Assembly (NCBI GenBank): GCA_045544955.1
Contig: JAZPZY010000031.1
Coordinates: 1-18,510 of the forward strand
Length of the DNA: 18,510 nt
Direction of reading: 5' to 3'
Origin: SIG701 sp045544955
GTDB lineage: Bacteria > Bacillota > Clostridia > Oscillospirales > CAG-272
Shown: positions 7,781 through 14,686 of the stretch, piece after piece
Layout of the letters: each line of letters begins with the position of its first letter
How positions within the stretch are numbered: the first letter of the stretch is position 1
Position numbers and translations under genes: made by a program
The notes under the pieces: model-generated
Told to the model about the DNA's origin: nothing
Databases searched by the model: none
The model's input: the letters and a program-made list of their open reading frames with translations, nothing else

Positions 7781-8731
7781 ATGCCATCTGTGAAGCCGCA
7801 TGACGGCAAAGAAATGAACCAGGAGCCAATGAACTCGGCGGTTCCGTATAAAGTGTGCCGCATTGGTGATGCGGAGGTTTGCTTTTTCAGTACTGCTAAC
7901 CTATGTGCTTTCAGCGATTCCCGGGAGAGCATTACCCATTTTCGTCAGTGTTATGAATTTCACTTTGTGAAATCCGGATTTGCGGATATAGAAGGCCCAG
8001 CGGGTGAGTGCCAGCAGATGTCGGAAGGAATGCTTTGTGCCGTGCCTCCGCAGACTGTATGCTTAATATCACGTTCTTCTAAGGATCTGGAGCGGACTAC
8101 ACTTTCCGTAAGACTGGAAAAATTGGAGAAAAAATCAGCCGGAATCTTTTCCGAATATGCGTACTATACGGAAATCTTAGAGCGTGTTCAAGCTGTGTGG
8201 GTACTGAACGCTTCCTCGCTTTTTCCGCTGCTTCGGAAGATCGGTACGCTCTCTCGCAAGCCGTCCTATAAGGCAGAACATATGCTGGAGGCTTACCTGT
8301 CTGTGTTTTTTATCGAGCTTTGTGCACTGCTAAATCAGGATACACCGGAAACTCTTTCACCGTCCATGCCGCGGGAAGATCGGTCGCTGCATAAAACGCA
8401 CCGCCGATGGATCGTTGAAAACTACATTTCCAACAGCTACGCCAATGAAAATCCCATTGAGGAGCTGATGCTGAAGCTGCATCTCAGCAAACGGCAGACG
8501 GATCGTGTCGTGTATCAGCTGATGGGGGAAAGCCTGGCTCAGCTGATAACCAAACAGCGTATGCTGGAGACAGAAAAATACTTGCGGACAACCGAAATGA
8601 CACTGGAAGAAATTTCAGAGCGTGTGGGGTACCGTTCGTACAGTGGATTTTATAACGCCGTCCGCAAATACAGCGGCACTACGCCGGAAAAATTAGCTCT
8701 GGATCTGCGTAAGGGGATCACTACCAAGTGA
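7781..8731 (+). CDS. AraC-family transcriptional regulator
   Basis: A 316-residue protein with a purine-rich ribosome site (GAGGAGAGGGG) before the ATG. The N-terminal part (about 20-130) has the cupin-like sensor pattern of AraC regulators, including YEFHFVKSGFADIEG. The C-terminal part (about 207-310) holds two helix-turn-helix units: IEELMLKLHLSKRQTDRVV, and LEEISERVGYRSYSGFYNAV followed by the typical RKYSGTTPEKL. The effector is unknown; sugar derivatives are usual ligands in this family. It lies between the ceramidase/AAC(3) pair and the GH20 gene, and paired direct repeats just upstream of the GH20 promoter (8779-8796) are a plausible binding site. It therefore probably activates the hexosaminidase and possibly the whole cluster. 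Confidence 0.93.
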   Translation: MPSVKPHDGKEMNQEPMNSAVPYKVCRIGDAEVCFFSTANLCAFSDSRESITHFRQCYEFHFVKSGFADIEGPAGECQQMSEGMLCAVPPQTVCLISRSSKDLERTTLSVRLEKLEKKSAGIFSEYAYYTEILERVQAVWVLNASSLFPLLRKIGTLSRKPSYKAEHMLEAYLSVFFIELCALLNQDTPETLSPSMPREDRSLHKTHRRWIVENYISNSYANENPIEELMLKLHLSKRQTDRVVYQLMGESLAQLITKQRMLETEKYLRTTEMTLEEISERVGYRSYSGFYNAVRKYSGTTPEKLALDLRKGITTK

Positions 8732-8778
8732 TACCATGCCGGCAGGATACGACGATTCAAAATAAAGTGACAAATTTT

Positions 8779-8796
8779 CGCACGAAGAACGCACGA
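8779..8796 (+). repeat. Direct repeat CGCACGA x2 upstream of the GH20 promoter (candidate AraC operator)
   Basis: CGCACGA occurs at 8779-8785 and again at 8790-8796, an 11-base period (one helical turn), ending 7 bases before the -35 box. Tandem half-sites abutting the -35 are typical of AraC-type activators, and an AraC-type gene ends 47 bases upstream. Function is inferred. Confidence 0.5.
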
Positions 8797-8803
8797 TAGT
8801 TTG

Positions 8804-8832
8804 TTTACAAATTTGGGCGTGTGTGGTATAAT
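8804..8832 (+). promoter_or_regulatory. Promoter of the GH20 hexosaminidase gene
   Basis: TTTACA (8804-8809), 17-base spacer and a perfect TATAAT (8827-8832). The -35 box departs from TTGACA, which fits a promoter that needs an activator. Confidence 0.75.
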
Positions 8833-8835
8833 AAG

Positions 8836-8855
8836 TCAGCATTTGTGTGTGCTGA
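8836..8855 (+). repeat. Inverted repeat TCAGCA-N8-TGCTGA at the transcription start
   Basis: Perfect 6-base arms (8836-8841 and 8850-8855) just after the -10 box. It could be a second operator at the start site or a 5' stem-loop stabilising the message; the sequence does not decide. Confidence 0.45.
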
Positions 8856-8887
8856 TTTGAACATTACATAAACCAAGGAGAAGGAAT

Positions 8888-10696
8888 ATGATTTTTCCAA
8901 AGCCTAAATCGGAAAAATACTTTGAAGGAACATATGATTTTTCAAAAGTAAGTCCGGAGAAAAGCCTCGTTGACTTTTACAGAAACTCGGATGCTATGGG
9001 AATCGCTTTTTCGAAAAATGCTGATTTTGAAAGCGAAGAGTATACGATTGAAATCGGCGAAGGCGGTGTTGCCGTCACTTACGCTGCGGACGAGGGAAAA
9101 TTCCGTGCCCTCACTTCACTCCGGCAGCTGGTAAAAAAGAATAACGGCGTGCTGCCATTCTGCAAAATCTCCGACAAGCCGGATATTGACAGAAGAAGCT
9201 ATATGCTTGACATCAGCCGCGGCAGAGTTCCGAAGCTTAAGACCATTCTCGATTATATCGACGTTCTGGCTGAAATGAAATACAACGAATTTCAGTTGTA
9301 TATGGACAATTTCTGCTTCAAGTATTCCGCTTTCCCGGAATATACCAAGAATTTTGACTGCCTTACTCCCGATGATATAAAGACGATCGACCAGTACTGT
9401 GCGGACCGCTTTATGGACCTTGTGCCCAATCAGAACAGCTTCGGTCATATGAAGGCATGGGTGGATCAGCCGGAACTGCGGCACCTGGCACTGGGAAATG
9501 ATAAACAGATCACCTGGTCGCTCAATCCGCTGGACGACGGCTCCGTGGAACTGATGGACAAGATCTACGGCTCACTGTTGCCGCACTTCCGTTCCAAGTA
9601 CGTCAATATCGGTCTGGACGAGGCAACCGGCCTCGGTAAATTCCAAACGGAGCAGGCTTGTAAGGAGCGGGGCGTTGCCGACGTATTCGTAAGCTATCTT
9701 ACCAAACTGAACAAAATCGTCAATGAGAAATACGGCAAGGAAGTACATTTCTGGGCCGATATGATCATCAACTATCCCGAAGCGTTTGAAAAATTCCCCA
9801 AAAACGTTACCGCTGTGGAGTGGGGCTACGGCATGATCGCCACACAGGTAATGGAGGAAAGAGTGCGTGCACTGAAGGAGAAGGGGATCCGCTTCTACAT
9901 TGCCCCCGGCAACCTCACCTGGGGCGGCATTGCTTCCCGTGTGGAGATTATGGAGTTCAACGTAAGAACCACCGGCGAGTTGGCGAAAAAATACGGTGCT
10001 GCCGGCTATATGCTCACCGACTGGAGCAATCCGAACGAGGGACATCCGCAGTATCTTGTGCAGAGCTATTTCCCAGCGGCTATGGCAGCACAGTACGGCT
10101 GGAACAGCGGTACGCCGCAGGTTGGTGCTACACTGAACCTCTTCAAACATGAGTTCCGCTACGGTGCCATGGAATATTTGGATGAAAACGTGTTCGGCTG
10201 CAAGGGCGTGACGGAGCTTCTGTACCGTCTTGGCAGATACGATCTGTACGAGCCCCACGTGACGCACGGTATGTCCATGATCGCACACGCTACCATGATT
10301 CCGCTTTCTAAGATGCGTCCCAACGATACGGTTGACGCTGTAAACGTATACGATCACGCTATGTGCGGCGATACGAGCTTCTACTTTAGGAATACGATCA
10401 ATTATCTCTACGACGTACGCAAGGATATTGCTGCCGCAGAGTTTGATGAGCGTCTCAAGAGAGAAGCACTTGTGAATACGGATATGCTGATCCTTGGGGC
10501 TGAGCTTTGCATGATCAAGACGACGCAGAAGCTCACCGAGGAAAAACGGCAGGAGCTGTTCACTCTGATCGACTCTATCCGCGCAGAGCATAAGGAGCTG
10601 TGGATGTACAGAAACTTCGAAAACGGTTTTGCCATCTACGATAATCACATGATTAACAGAAAAGCGGAAATTGCCGCATTCGTTTCGGCTGAATAA
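8888..10696 (+). CDS. GH20-family beta-N-acetylhexosaminidase, cytoplasmic
   Basis: A 602-residue protein with AAGGAGAAGG before the ATG and no signal peptide, so it probably acts on imported oligosaccharides. The N-terminal 95 residues resemble the small alpha/beta domain that precedes GH20 barrels (ending FRALTSLRQLV). The barrel begins at RRSYMLDISRGR, which supplies the conserved substrate-binding Arg, and continues with the catalytic pair in NIGLDEAT (D244, E245) and HFWADM (W289). GH20 enzymes release terminal beta-GlcNAc or GalNAc by substrate-assisted catalysis, with the Asp positioning the N-acetyl group and the Glu as acid. The motif reads IGLDE instead of the commoner IGGDE, and the C-terminal 200 residues are not a domain I can name. 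It has its own promoter behind the AraC gene. Family confident, exact substrate unknown. Confidence 0.88.
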   Translation: MIFPKPKSEKYFEGTYDFSKVSPEKSLVDFYRNSDAMGIAFSKNADFESEEYTIEIGEGGVAVTYAADEGKFRALTSLRQLVKKNNGVLPFCKISDKPDIDRRSYMLDISRGRVPKLKTILDYIDVLAEMKYNEFQLYMDNFCFKYSAFPEYTKNFDCLTPDDIKTIDQYCADRFMDLVPNQNSFGHMKAWVDQPELRHLALGNDKQITWSLNPLDDGSVELMDKIYGSLLPHFRSKYVNIGLDEATGLGKFQTEQACKERGVADVFVSYLTKLNKIVNEKYGKEVHFWADMIINYPEAFEKFPKNVTAVEWGYGMIATQVMEERVRALKEKGIRFYIAPGNLTWGGIASRVEIMEFNVRTTGELAKKYGAAGYMLTDWSNPNEGHPQYLVQSYFPAAMAAQYGWNSGTPQVGATLNLFKHEFRYGAMEYLDENVFGCKGVTELLYRLGRYDLYEPHVTHGMSMIAHATMIPLSKMRPNDTVDAVNVYDHAMCGDTSFYFRNTINYLYDVRKDIAAAEFDERLKREALVNTDMLILGAELCMIKTTQKLTEEKRQELFTLIDSIRAEHKELWMYRNFENGFAIYDNHMINRKAEIAAFVSAE

Positions 10697-10708
10697 TTGC
10701 AAAAATAA

Positions 10709-10736
10709 CGACCGGTGCAGAAATCCGCACCGGTCG
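10709..10736 (-). terminator. Terminator of tRNA-Arg (minus strand)
   Basis: CGACCGGTGC (10709-10718) pairs perfectly with GCACCGGTCG (10727-10736) over an 8-base loop. The T-rich tail TTATTTTTG occurs only in the minus direction, so it serves the tRNA; the hairpin may also stop GH20 transcription although that side lacks a T run. Confidence 0.75.
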
Positions 10737-10745
10737 GGTAAATAC

Positions 10746-10822
10746 TGGCACCCCGAACTGGAATCGAACCAGCGGCCTAACGCTTAGGAGGCGTTCGCTC
10801 TATCCTACTGAGCTATCGGGGC
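10746..10822 (-). tRNA. tRNA-Arg (anticodon CCT)
   Basis: The minus strand folds as a 77-base cloverleaf with encoded CCA. The acceptor stem is GCCCCGA with TCGGGGT (one G-T pair). The D arm contains AGCTCAGTAGGATAGAGC and the anticodon stem AACGC/GCGTT holds the loop CTCCTAA, giving anticodon CCT. The T arm has GGTTCGATTCC. It decodes AGG. A promoter and a terminator of its own flank it, and it converges with the GH20 gene. Confidence 0.97.
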
Positions 10823-10845
10823 ACGTGTATGTAAAGCCGTGTATC

Positions 10846-10874
10846 ATTGTATCACAGATTTATCCGGAAATCAA
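10846..10874 (-). promoter_or_regulatory. Promoter of tRNA-Arg
   Basis: On the minus strand TTGATT (10874-10869), a 17-base spacer and TACAAT (10851-10846), about 24 bases ahead of the mature tRNA 5' end. Confidence 0.75.
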
Positions 10875-10920
10875 GTTTTCCGATGAATTTCATAAGCAGG
10901 ATTTTCATTTTCAGAAATGA

Positions 10921-10948
10921 CAAAAGCCACGTTTGCACGTGGCTTTTG
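10921..10948. terminator. Hairpin terminator of the Asn/Gln-rich small gene
   Basis: A perfect 12-base stem, CAAAAGCCACGT (10921-10932) with ACGTGGCTTTTG (10937-10948), and a 4-base loop. The TTTT run lies within the stem on both strands. It begins 25 bases after the stop codon of the minus-strand microprotein and ends just upstream of the tRNA promoter region. Confidence 0.7.
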
Positions 10949-10973
10949 GTACCCCTTTGCCGGCTTTTGCGAA

Positions 10974-11114
10974 TTAGTCGTTGTATTCGGACTTGTTCTG
11001 GTTCTTCTGCTGGTTGTTGTTCTGGCTGTTGTTCTGATTGTTGTTCTGCTGGTTGTTTTTGTTATTGTTCTGGTTCTTCTGCTGATTGTTCTGATTGTTG
11101 TTCTGATTGTTCAT
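10974..11114 (-). CDS. Asn/Gln-rich microprotein (46 residues), function unknown
   Basis: On the minus strand an ATG at 11114 opens a 46-residue frame ending in TAA at 10974. The product is almost wholly Asn and Gln with a few Lys (blocks such as NNQNNNQNNQQKNQ), and the end is KSEYND. A perfect hairpin terminator follows the stop by 25 bases, which supports a real transcript. No strong ribosome site precedes the ATG; GGGAAGAAAG lies 11-20 bases upstream. An overlapping 8-codon frame, MGRKHHKT (ATG at 11137), ends with its TGA overlapping this ATG, so it could be a coupled leader, or one missing A in the AAAA run at 11115-11118 could have split a longer gene that starts MGRKHHK. No domain is recognisable; low-complexity proteins of this kind occur in gut Clostridia, but I cannot assign a role. 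Confidence 0.55.
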   Translation of the reverse strand: MNNQNNNQNNQQKNQNNNKNNQQNNNQNNSQNNNQQKNQNKSEYND

Positions 11115-11146
11115 GTTTTGTGATGCTTTCTTCCCATGTTATTTTC

Positions 11147-11171
11147 GGCGGGTTCCCGGGAAGGAGCCGCC
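11147..11171. repeat. GC-rich palindromic hairpin in the divergent gap
   Basis: GGCGG (11147-11151) pairs with CCGCC (11167-11171) around an inner perfect palindrome TTCCCGGGAA (11153-11162). It lies between the minus-strand microprotein and plus-strand cysK. I found no convincing cysK promoter in this gap. Confidence 0.35.
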
Positions 11172-11281
11172 GCTGTCTGTGGTGCTTCACAAAGGGTACG
11201 TTAGTAGTATGCCGTTATTTTCTTTCTTTATACAGTGCGAGTTGTTCTATGATACCATTATTCCACGAAAGGATACCATAT

Positions 11282-12211
11282 ATGATACACGAATCGTTTG
11301 AATCGCTTATCGGCCGCACGCCTATTGTTAAACTGAACGGATTTTCTGCAGCGCGTACGCTTTCCGCGCCGCTCATGGCAAAACTGGAGTATTTCAATCC
11401 GGCCGGCAGTGCCAAGGATCGCGTTGCCCGTGCTATGATCGACGATGCAGAACGGCGTGGGCTTCTAAAGCCAGGTGCCGTGCTTATTGAACCAACGAGC
11501 GGTAATACCGGCATTGGCCTTGCCGCTGTGGCGGCGGCAAGGGGATACCGTGTGATCCTGACCATGCCGGATACGATGAGTGCAGAGCGGCGGACGCTTC
11601 TTGCCGCTTACGGTGCGGAGCTAGTACTCACTCCCGGTGCTGAGGGAATGAGCGGTGCGGTGTCGCGTGCCAAAGAACTGTCGGCATCGATCCCCGGCAG
11701 TTTTATTCCCGATCAGTTCGGCAATCCAGCCAATCCGCAGGCACATTATGAAACGACCGGGCCGGAGATATGGTCGGATACCGACGGACAAGTGGACATT
11801 TTCGTTGCCGGCATCGGTACGGGCGGCACGATTACCGGAACGGGCCGTTATTTGAAAGAGAAAAATCCCGCCGTGCAGATCGCGGGCGTGGAGCCGGATA
11901 CGTCTGCCGTTCTTACCGGCGGTAAAGCCGGAGCACATAAACTGCAGGGAATCGGTGCGGGCTTTGTGCCGGATGCACTGGATACGACCGTATATGACAG
12001 AGTAATTCCTGTATCCGCTGAGCAAGCGTATACAGCAGCACGGGAAGCCGCTAAATTTGACGGAATCCTTTTAGGAATCTCTTCCGGTGCGGCTTTGCAC
12101 GCCGCTGCTGTGATTGCTGCCGAACCCAAAAATACCGGTAAACGGATCGTAGTTCTTTGCCCCGATGCAGGGGATCGCTATCTGTCTACGGAGTTGTATA
12201 AGACGGTGTGA
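11282..12211 (+). CDS. cysK: Cysteine synthase (O-acetylserine sulfhydrylase)
   Basis: A 309-residue PLP enzyme that makes cysteine from O-acetylserine and sulfide in the cytoplasm. The ATG at 11282 follows GAAAGGA by 8 bases, and the protein opens in family style (SFESLIGRTPIVKLN). The PLP lysine is K45 in NPAGSAKDR; the substrate loop is PTSGNTG (71-77); the glycine-rich phosphate loop is GIGTGGTITG; and the C-terminal GISSGAA holds the serine that contacts the PLP ring. Length matches CysK (about 305-310 residues). The frame stays open upstream to 10847, but that stretch crosses the microprotein repeat and is not coding. The gene appears monocistronic, ending in a bidirectional terminator. 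O-phosphoserine- or cystathionine-type relatives are less likely given the motifs. Confidence 0.95.
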   Translation: MIHESFESLIGRTPIVKLNGFSAARTLSAPLMAKLEYFNPAGSAKDRVARAMIDDAERRGLLKPGAVLIEPTSGNTGIGLAAVAAARGYRVILTMPDTMSAERRTLLAAYGAELVLTPGAEGMSGAVSRAKELSASIPGSFIPDQFGNPANPQAHYETTGPEIWSDTDGQVDIFVAGIGTGGTITGTGRYLKEKNPAVQIAGVEPDTSAVLTGGKAGAHKLQGIGAGFVPDALDTTVYDRVIPVSAEQAYTAAREAAKFDGILLGISSGAALHAAAVIAAEPKNTGKRIVVLCPDAGDRYLSTELYKTV

Positions 12212-12244
12212 TTCCACCGACGGTATTCACAGATAACAAGAGAT

Positions 12245-12280
12245 AAAACAGTCGGTGGCGTATCTGCCACCGACTGTTTT
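12245..12280. terminator. Bidirectional terminator between cysK and the SLH gene
   Basis: A perfect 15-base stem, AAAACAGTCGGTGGC (12245-12259) with GCCACCGACTGTTTT (12266-12280), 6-base loop, T run on each strand. It lies between two convergent genes. Confidence 0.9.
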
Positions 12281-12289
12281 GTATTTTGT

Positions 12290-13564
12290 TTATCCCACGT
12301 ACTGCATCAGGTTTAGAAGGATCTGCGCGGTTTGGCCGCGGTTCAGCGTTGCATAGGGGGATATGGCACCTGCGCCGGTACCACGGAGGATGCCAAGATC
12401 GGAAAGTGCGTACAGTGCACTTTGTGCCCAGACGGGAATGGCATCGTTATCCGAGAACAGGGAAACGCGCAGTGGAACTTCTGCTCCCAGAATGTTATTG
12501 ATCATTACCGCCGCTTCCGCACGGGTGATACATTCCTTCGGGCAGAATACGGGCGTGCCGGATTCAGTTCTTCCTTTTATGATGCCGGCGTTGTAAGCGG
12601 CACTGACGTACGCTTTCGCATCGGGACGTATTGCACTGTCGTCAGAGAAAACGGTCTGTACATCCTCACTGCTTTTTGAAAGATCGGCCCCGAGAACCCG
12701 CATGACCATAACGAGAAATTCTTCCCGGGTGACTTCCTTTTCCGGCATGAATACGGCTTTTTCACCGTCGGACGCATAGTCCATGATGCCGGCATCGGTC
12801 ATCTCAATAGCGGCACTGTGTGCCCAATGATCGGTCATGTCGGAAAATACCGTACTGTGGCTTTTTCTGGCAATCGTCACATTCGCGGTGGCAGTGTCGG
12901 AGAAATTTCCGTAACTGTCCCGTACCCGGTAAGTGAAACTGTCGCTGCCGGAACAACCTACGTAGGGCGTGTACTGAAAGTCGCCGTGCGTCTTATCATT
13001 CAGCACGAGAAGCCCCTTTTGGGGGTACGATACGATTTCAAAAATGAGTTTATCCCCTTCCGGATCATAGGCGTCCAACGTGCCGTAGCAACGGATATCT
13101 TTTTGCGTCCATACCGCTACCGCATCCTCGTAAGCGGCGGCAACCGGTGCAAAATTCACTTCATCCGTGATCCGCATCTGACAGGTAATGGAATAATCAC
13201 GCCCAAGGGAAAAGGTGAAACGACTGGATTCGGTTCCTTTCGTGGGGATGAACTTCAGACTGTCCAGACTCTTTTTGGAGATACTTTGATTTACTGCAAC
13301 CGGAACGGCCCCAAGGTACAACGTACCGTCCGCAGCCGCCGGCAGGGAAGTGACTGTGACTGTGTCGTCTTCCAGAAGGGAGGCGGCATTTTCGAAATCT
13401 GCACCTGTAAACAGCACACCTGAATAGGAGTTTCCCGTTTTTATCATGATAGAATCTGCGGCGATTTTTTCAAGCGCCGGGGAAAGCGGTGCAGCTGTAA
13501 CGGATGCGGTCAAAAGGGAGAGCAGGAGTATAGAAACAAGGAGAATTTTGACGTTAGTTTTCAT
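12290..13564 (-). CDS. Secreted SLH-domain surface protein with cadherin/Ig-like domain
   Basis: A 424-residue exported protein. A signal peptide covers about residues 1-24 (hydrophobic ILLVSILLLSLLTAS, cleavage near VTA|A). Residues about 140-232 form a bacterial cadherin/Ig-like domain, with DAYDPEGDKLIFEI, GDFQYTPY and GSDSFTYRVRDSYGN. Three S-layer-homology repeats follow (about 240-293, 305-360 and 368-423), each with a VFSD or LFSD start, an AAxNAGII-type centre and a TRAE, TREE or NRGQ end. SLH trios bind pyruvylated secondary cell-wall polymer, so the protein is held on the cell wall. Residues 25-135 resemble a related beta domain. No enzyme domain is visible, so it is probably structural or adhesive. 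The ATG at 13564 has GAAAGGAT 10 bases upstream. Confidence 0.93.
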   Translation of the reverse strand: MKTNVKILLVSILLLSLLTASVTAAPLSPALEKIAADSIMIKTGNSYSGVLFTGADFENAASLLEDDTVTVTSLPAAADGTLYLGAVPVAVNQSISKKSLDSLKFIPTKGTESSRFTFSLGRDYSITCQMRITDEVNFAPVAAAYEDAVAVWTQKDIRCYGTLDAYDPEGDKLIFEIVSYPQKGLLVLNDKTHGDFQYTPYVGCSGSDSFTYRVRDSYGNFSDTATANVTIARKSHSTVFSDMTDHWAHSAAIEMTDAGIMDYASDGEKAVFMPEKEVTREEFLVMVMRVLGADLSKSSEDVQTVFSDDSAIRPDAKAYVSAAYNAGIIKGRTESGTPVFCPKECITRAEAAVMINNILGAEVPLRVSLFSDNDAIPVWAQSALYALSDLGILRGTGAGAISPYATLNRGQTAQILLNLMQYVG

Positions 13565-13599
13565 GTCCTAAAATCCTTTCTGAATTCTTCGGAGTTAGT

Positions 13600-13620
13600 A
13601 TCGATACGAATTGGATCGAT
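13600..13620. repeat. Two ATCGAT boxes at the SLH-gene promoter
   Basis: ATCGAT occurs at 13600-13605 and 13615-13620, start to start 15 bases apart. The second overlaps the candidate -10 box of the minus-strand SLH gene. This could be an operator; chance cannot be excluded. Confidence 0.3.
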
Positions 13621-13646
13621 TATGCAGCCCTTTTTGAAACGTTAAA
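13619..13646 (-). promoter_or_regulatory. Candidate promoter of the SLH gene
   Basis: On the minus strand TTTAAC (13646-13641), a 16-base spacer and CATAAT (13624-13619), about 55 bases before the ATG. Both boxes are imperfect. Confidence 0.4.
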
Positions 13647-13684
13647 GATTGTTCACAAATTCGTCTGCCGCTGCTTCCTTCTTG

Positions 13685-13713
13685 TTGACAGATACCAGCA
13701 AAAGGAGTATAAT
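13685..13713 (+). promoter_or_regulatory. Consensus sigma-A promoter of the first DMT transporter gene
   Basis: Perfect TTGACA (13685-13690), a 17-base spacer and perfect TATAAT (13708-13713), 32 bases before the ATG. Both boxes and the spacing match the ideal, so strong constitutive expression is expected. Confidence 0.85.
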
Positions 13714-13745
13714 TAACAGAAAATAACGGGAAAAGAAGAACGGAT

Positions 13746-14621
13746 ATGAAAAAAGCATACGTCAAACATATACTGTCTTTGCTGCTGTTCGGCACCAACG
13801 GCGTGATCGCCAGTTACATACAACTGAGCAGTTATCAGATCGTTTTATTTCGCACCATGATCGGCAGCCTTTTACTGCTTTTGCTTTATAAACTGAAGGG
13901 TGAGCGGTTTCATTTCTTCAAATTTAAAAGAGACTTTTTGTTTCTGGCACTTTCCGGCATCTCTATGGGAGCAAGCTGGATGTTTCTGTATGAAGCGTAT
14001 CAGCAGATCGGCGTTGGGGTAGGCACACTGATATACTACTGCGGACCTGTTATTGTCATGGTTTTGTCCCCCTTGATGTTCGGGGAAAAACTGACCGTGC
14101 CCAAACTGCTAGGATTTGCCGTTGTTCTTGCGGGACTGTTTTTGCTAAGCGGAAACGTAGTGTCAACCGGCGGCAGCCTGTGGGGGATCGCATGCGGCGT
14201 TTTATCCGCTGTGACGTATTTCTCCATGGTGACTATGAACAAGAAATCGGTCAATATTACCGGAATGGAAAATTCGGTTCTTCAGCTGATCATCAGTTTT
14301 ATCACCGTTTCTTCATTTGTCCTTATCCGGGACGGATTTGCGATGGATCTCCGCGGTGTGAACGTGCCGGCAATCCTACTGCTGGGCGTTGTGAATACAG
14401 GTATCGGCTGCTATCTGTACTTTTCGTCGCTGTCGGATCTGCCGGTGCAGTCGGTGGCTGTTCTCGGTTATCTGGAGCCGCTTCTGGCCGTACTGTTTTC
14501 CGCATGGATTCTATCGGAAAACATGACGTTCGGCCAGTGGATCGGTGCGGCCTGTATCATCGGTGGTGCTATGATCGTTGAGTTCGTGCATCCAAAGCCG
14601 CACCGCCCCGCACAAGGTTGA
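13746..14621 (+). CDS. EamA/DMT-family membrane transporter
   Basis: A 291-residue protein with about ten membrane helices in two repeated halves, the usual EamA (drug/metabolite transporter) architecture. It begins MKKAYVKHILSLLLFGTNG, and typical motifs include VLFRTMIGSLLLL in helix 2 and GYLEPLLAVLFSAWILSE in the second repeat, which matches the EamA pattern of PV[F/L]A...LGE. Substrates in this family vary (amino acids, metabolites, drugs) and cannot be read from sequence. The ATG at 13746 has only a weak ribosome site (AGAAGAACGG). The stop codon lies within the -35 box of the next promoter, so the following gene is probably separately transcribed. Confidence 0.9.
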   Translation: MKKAYVKHILSLLLFGTNGVIASYIQLSSYQIVLFRTMIGSLLLLLLYKLKGERFHFFKFKRDFLFLALSGISMGASWMFLYEAYQQIGVGVGTLIYYCGPVIVMVLSPLMFGEKLTVPKLLGFAVVLAGLFLLSGNVVSTGGSLWGIACGVLSAVTYFSMVTMNKKSVNITGMENSVLQLIISFITVSSFVLIRDGFAMDLRGVNVPAILLLGVVNTGIGCYLYFSSLSDLPVQSVAVLGYLEPLLAVLFSAWILSENMTFGQWIGAACIIGGAMIVEFVHPKPHRPAQG

Positions 14622-14647
14622 CAATCCGGATACAGAAATGGTATAAT
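14618..14647 (+). promoter_or_regulatory. Promoter of hslO, overlapping the upstream stop codon
   Basis: TTGACA (14618-14623), 18-base spacer, TATAAT (14642-14647). The TGA stop (14619-14621) of the transporter gene forms part of the -35 hexamer. Confidence 0.8.
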
Positions 14648-14686
14648 ATTAAAGATTATGATTTTGCAAACGGAAGGCATCTAAAT

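Noticed and set aside
9572..10702. 376-codon minus-strand frame
   Set aside because: Antisense to the GH20 gene; no recognisable domain and no ribosome site of note.
10746..10822. tRNA-Arg as an integration site
   Set aside because: No integrase, no direct repeat of the tRNA 3' end and no foreign-looking gene is seen on either side.
10979..11110. CRISPR-like array
   Set aside because: The short GTTGTTCTG-type units are irregular low-complexity coding repeats, without spaced unique segments.
10917..11123. Plus-strand frame reading as Leu/Val-rich membrane protein
   Set aside because: It is the complement of the Asn/Gln codons of the microprotein; its hydrophobic look follows from the repeat, and it runs through the terminator hairpin.
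10847..11281. Long N-terminal extension of cysteine synthase
   Set aside because: CysK homology begins exactly at the ATG at 11282, which has its own ribosome site; the extension is Cys/Ser-rich repeat sequence and crosses the tRNA promoter.
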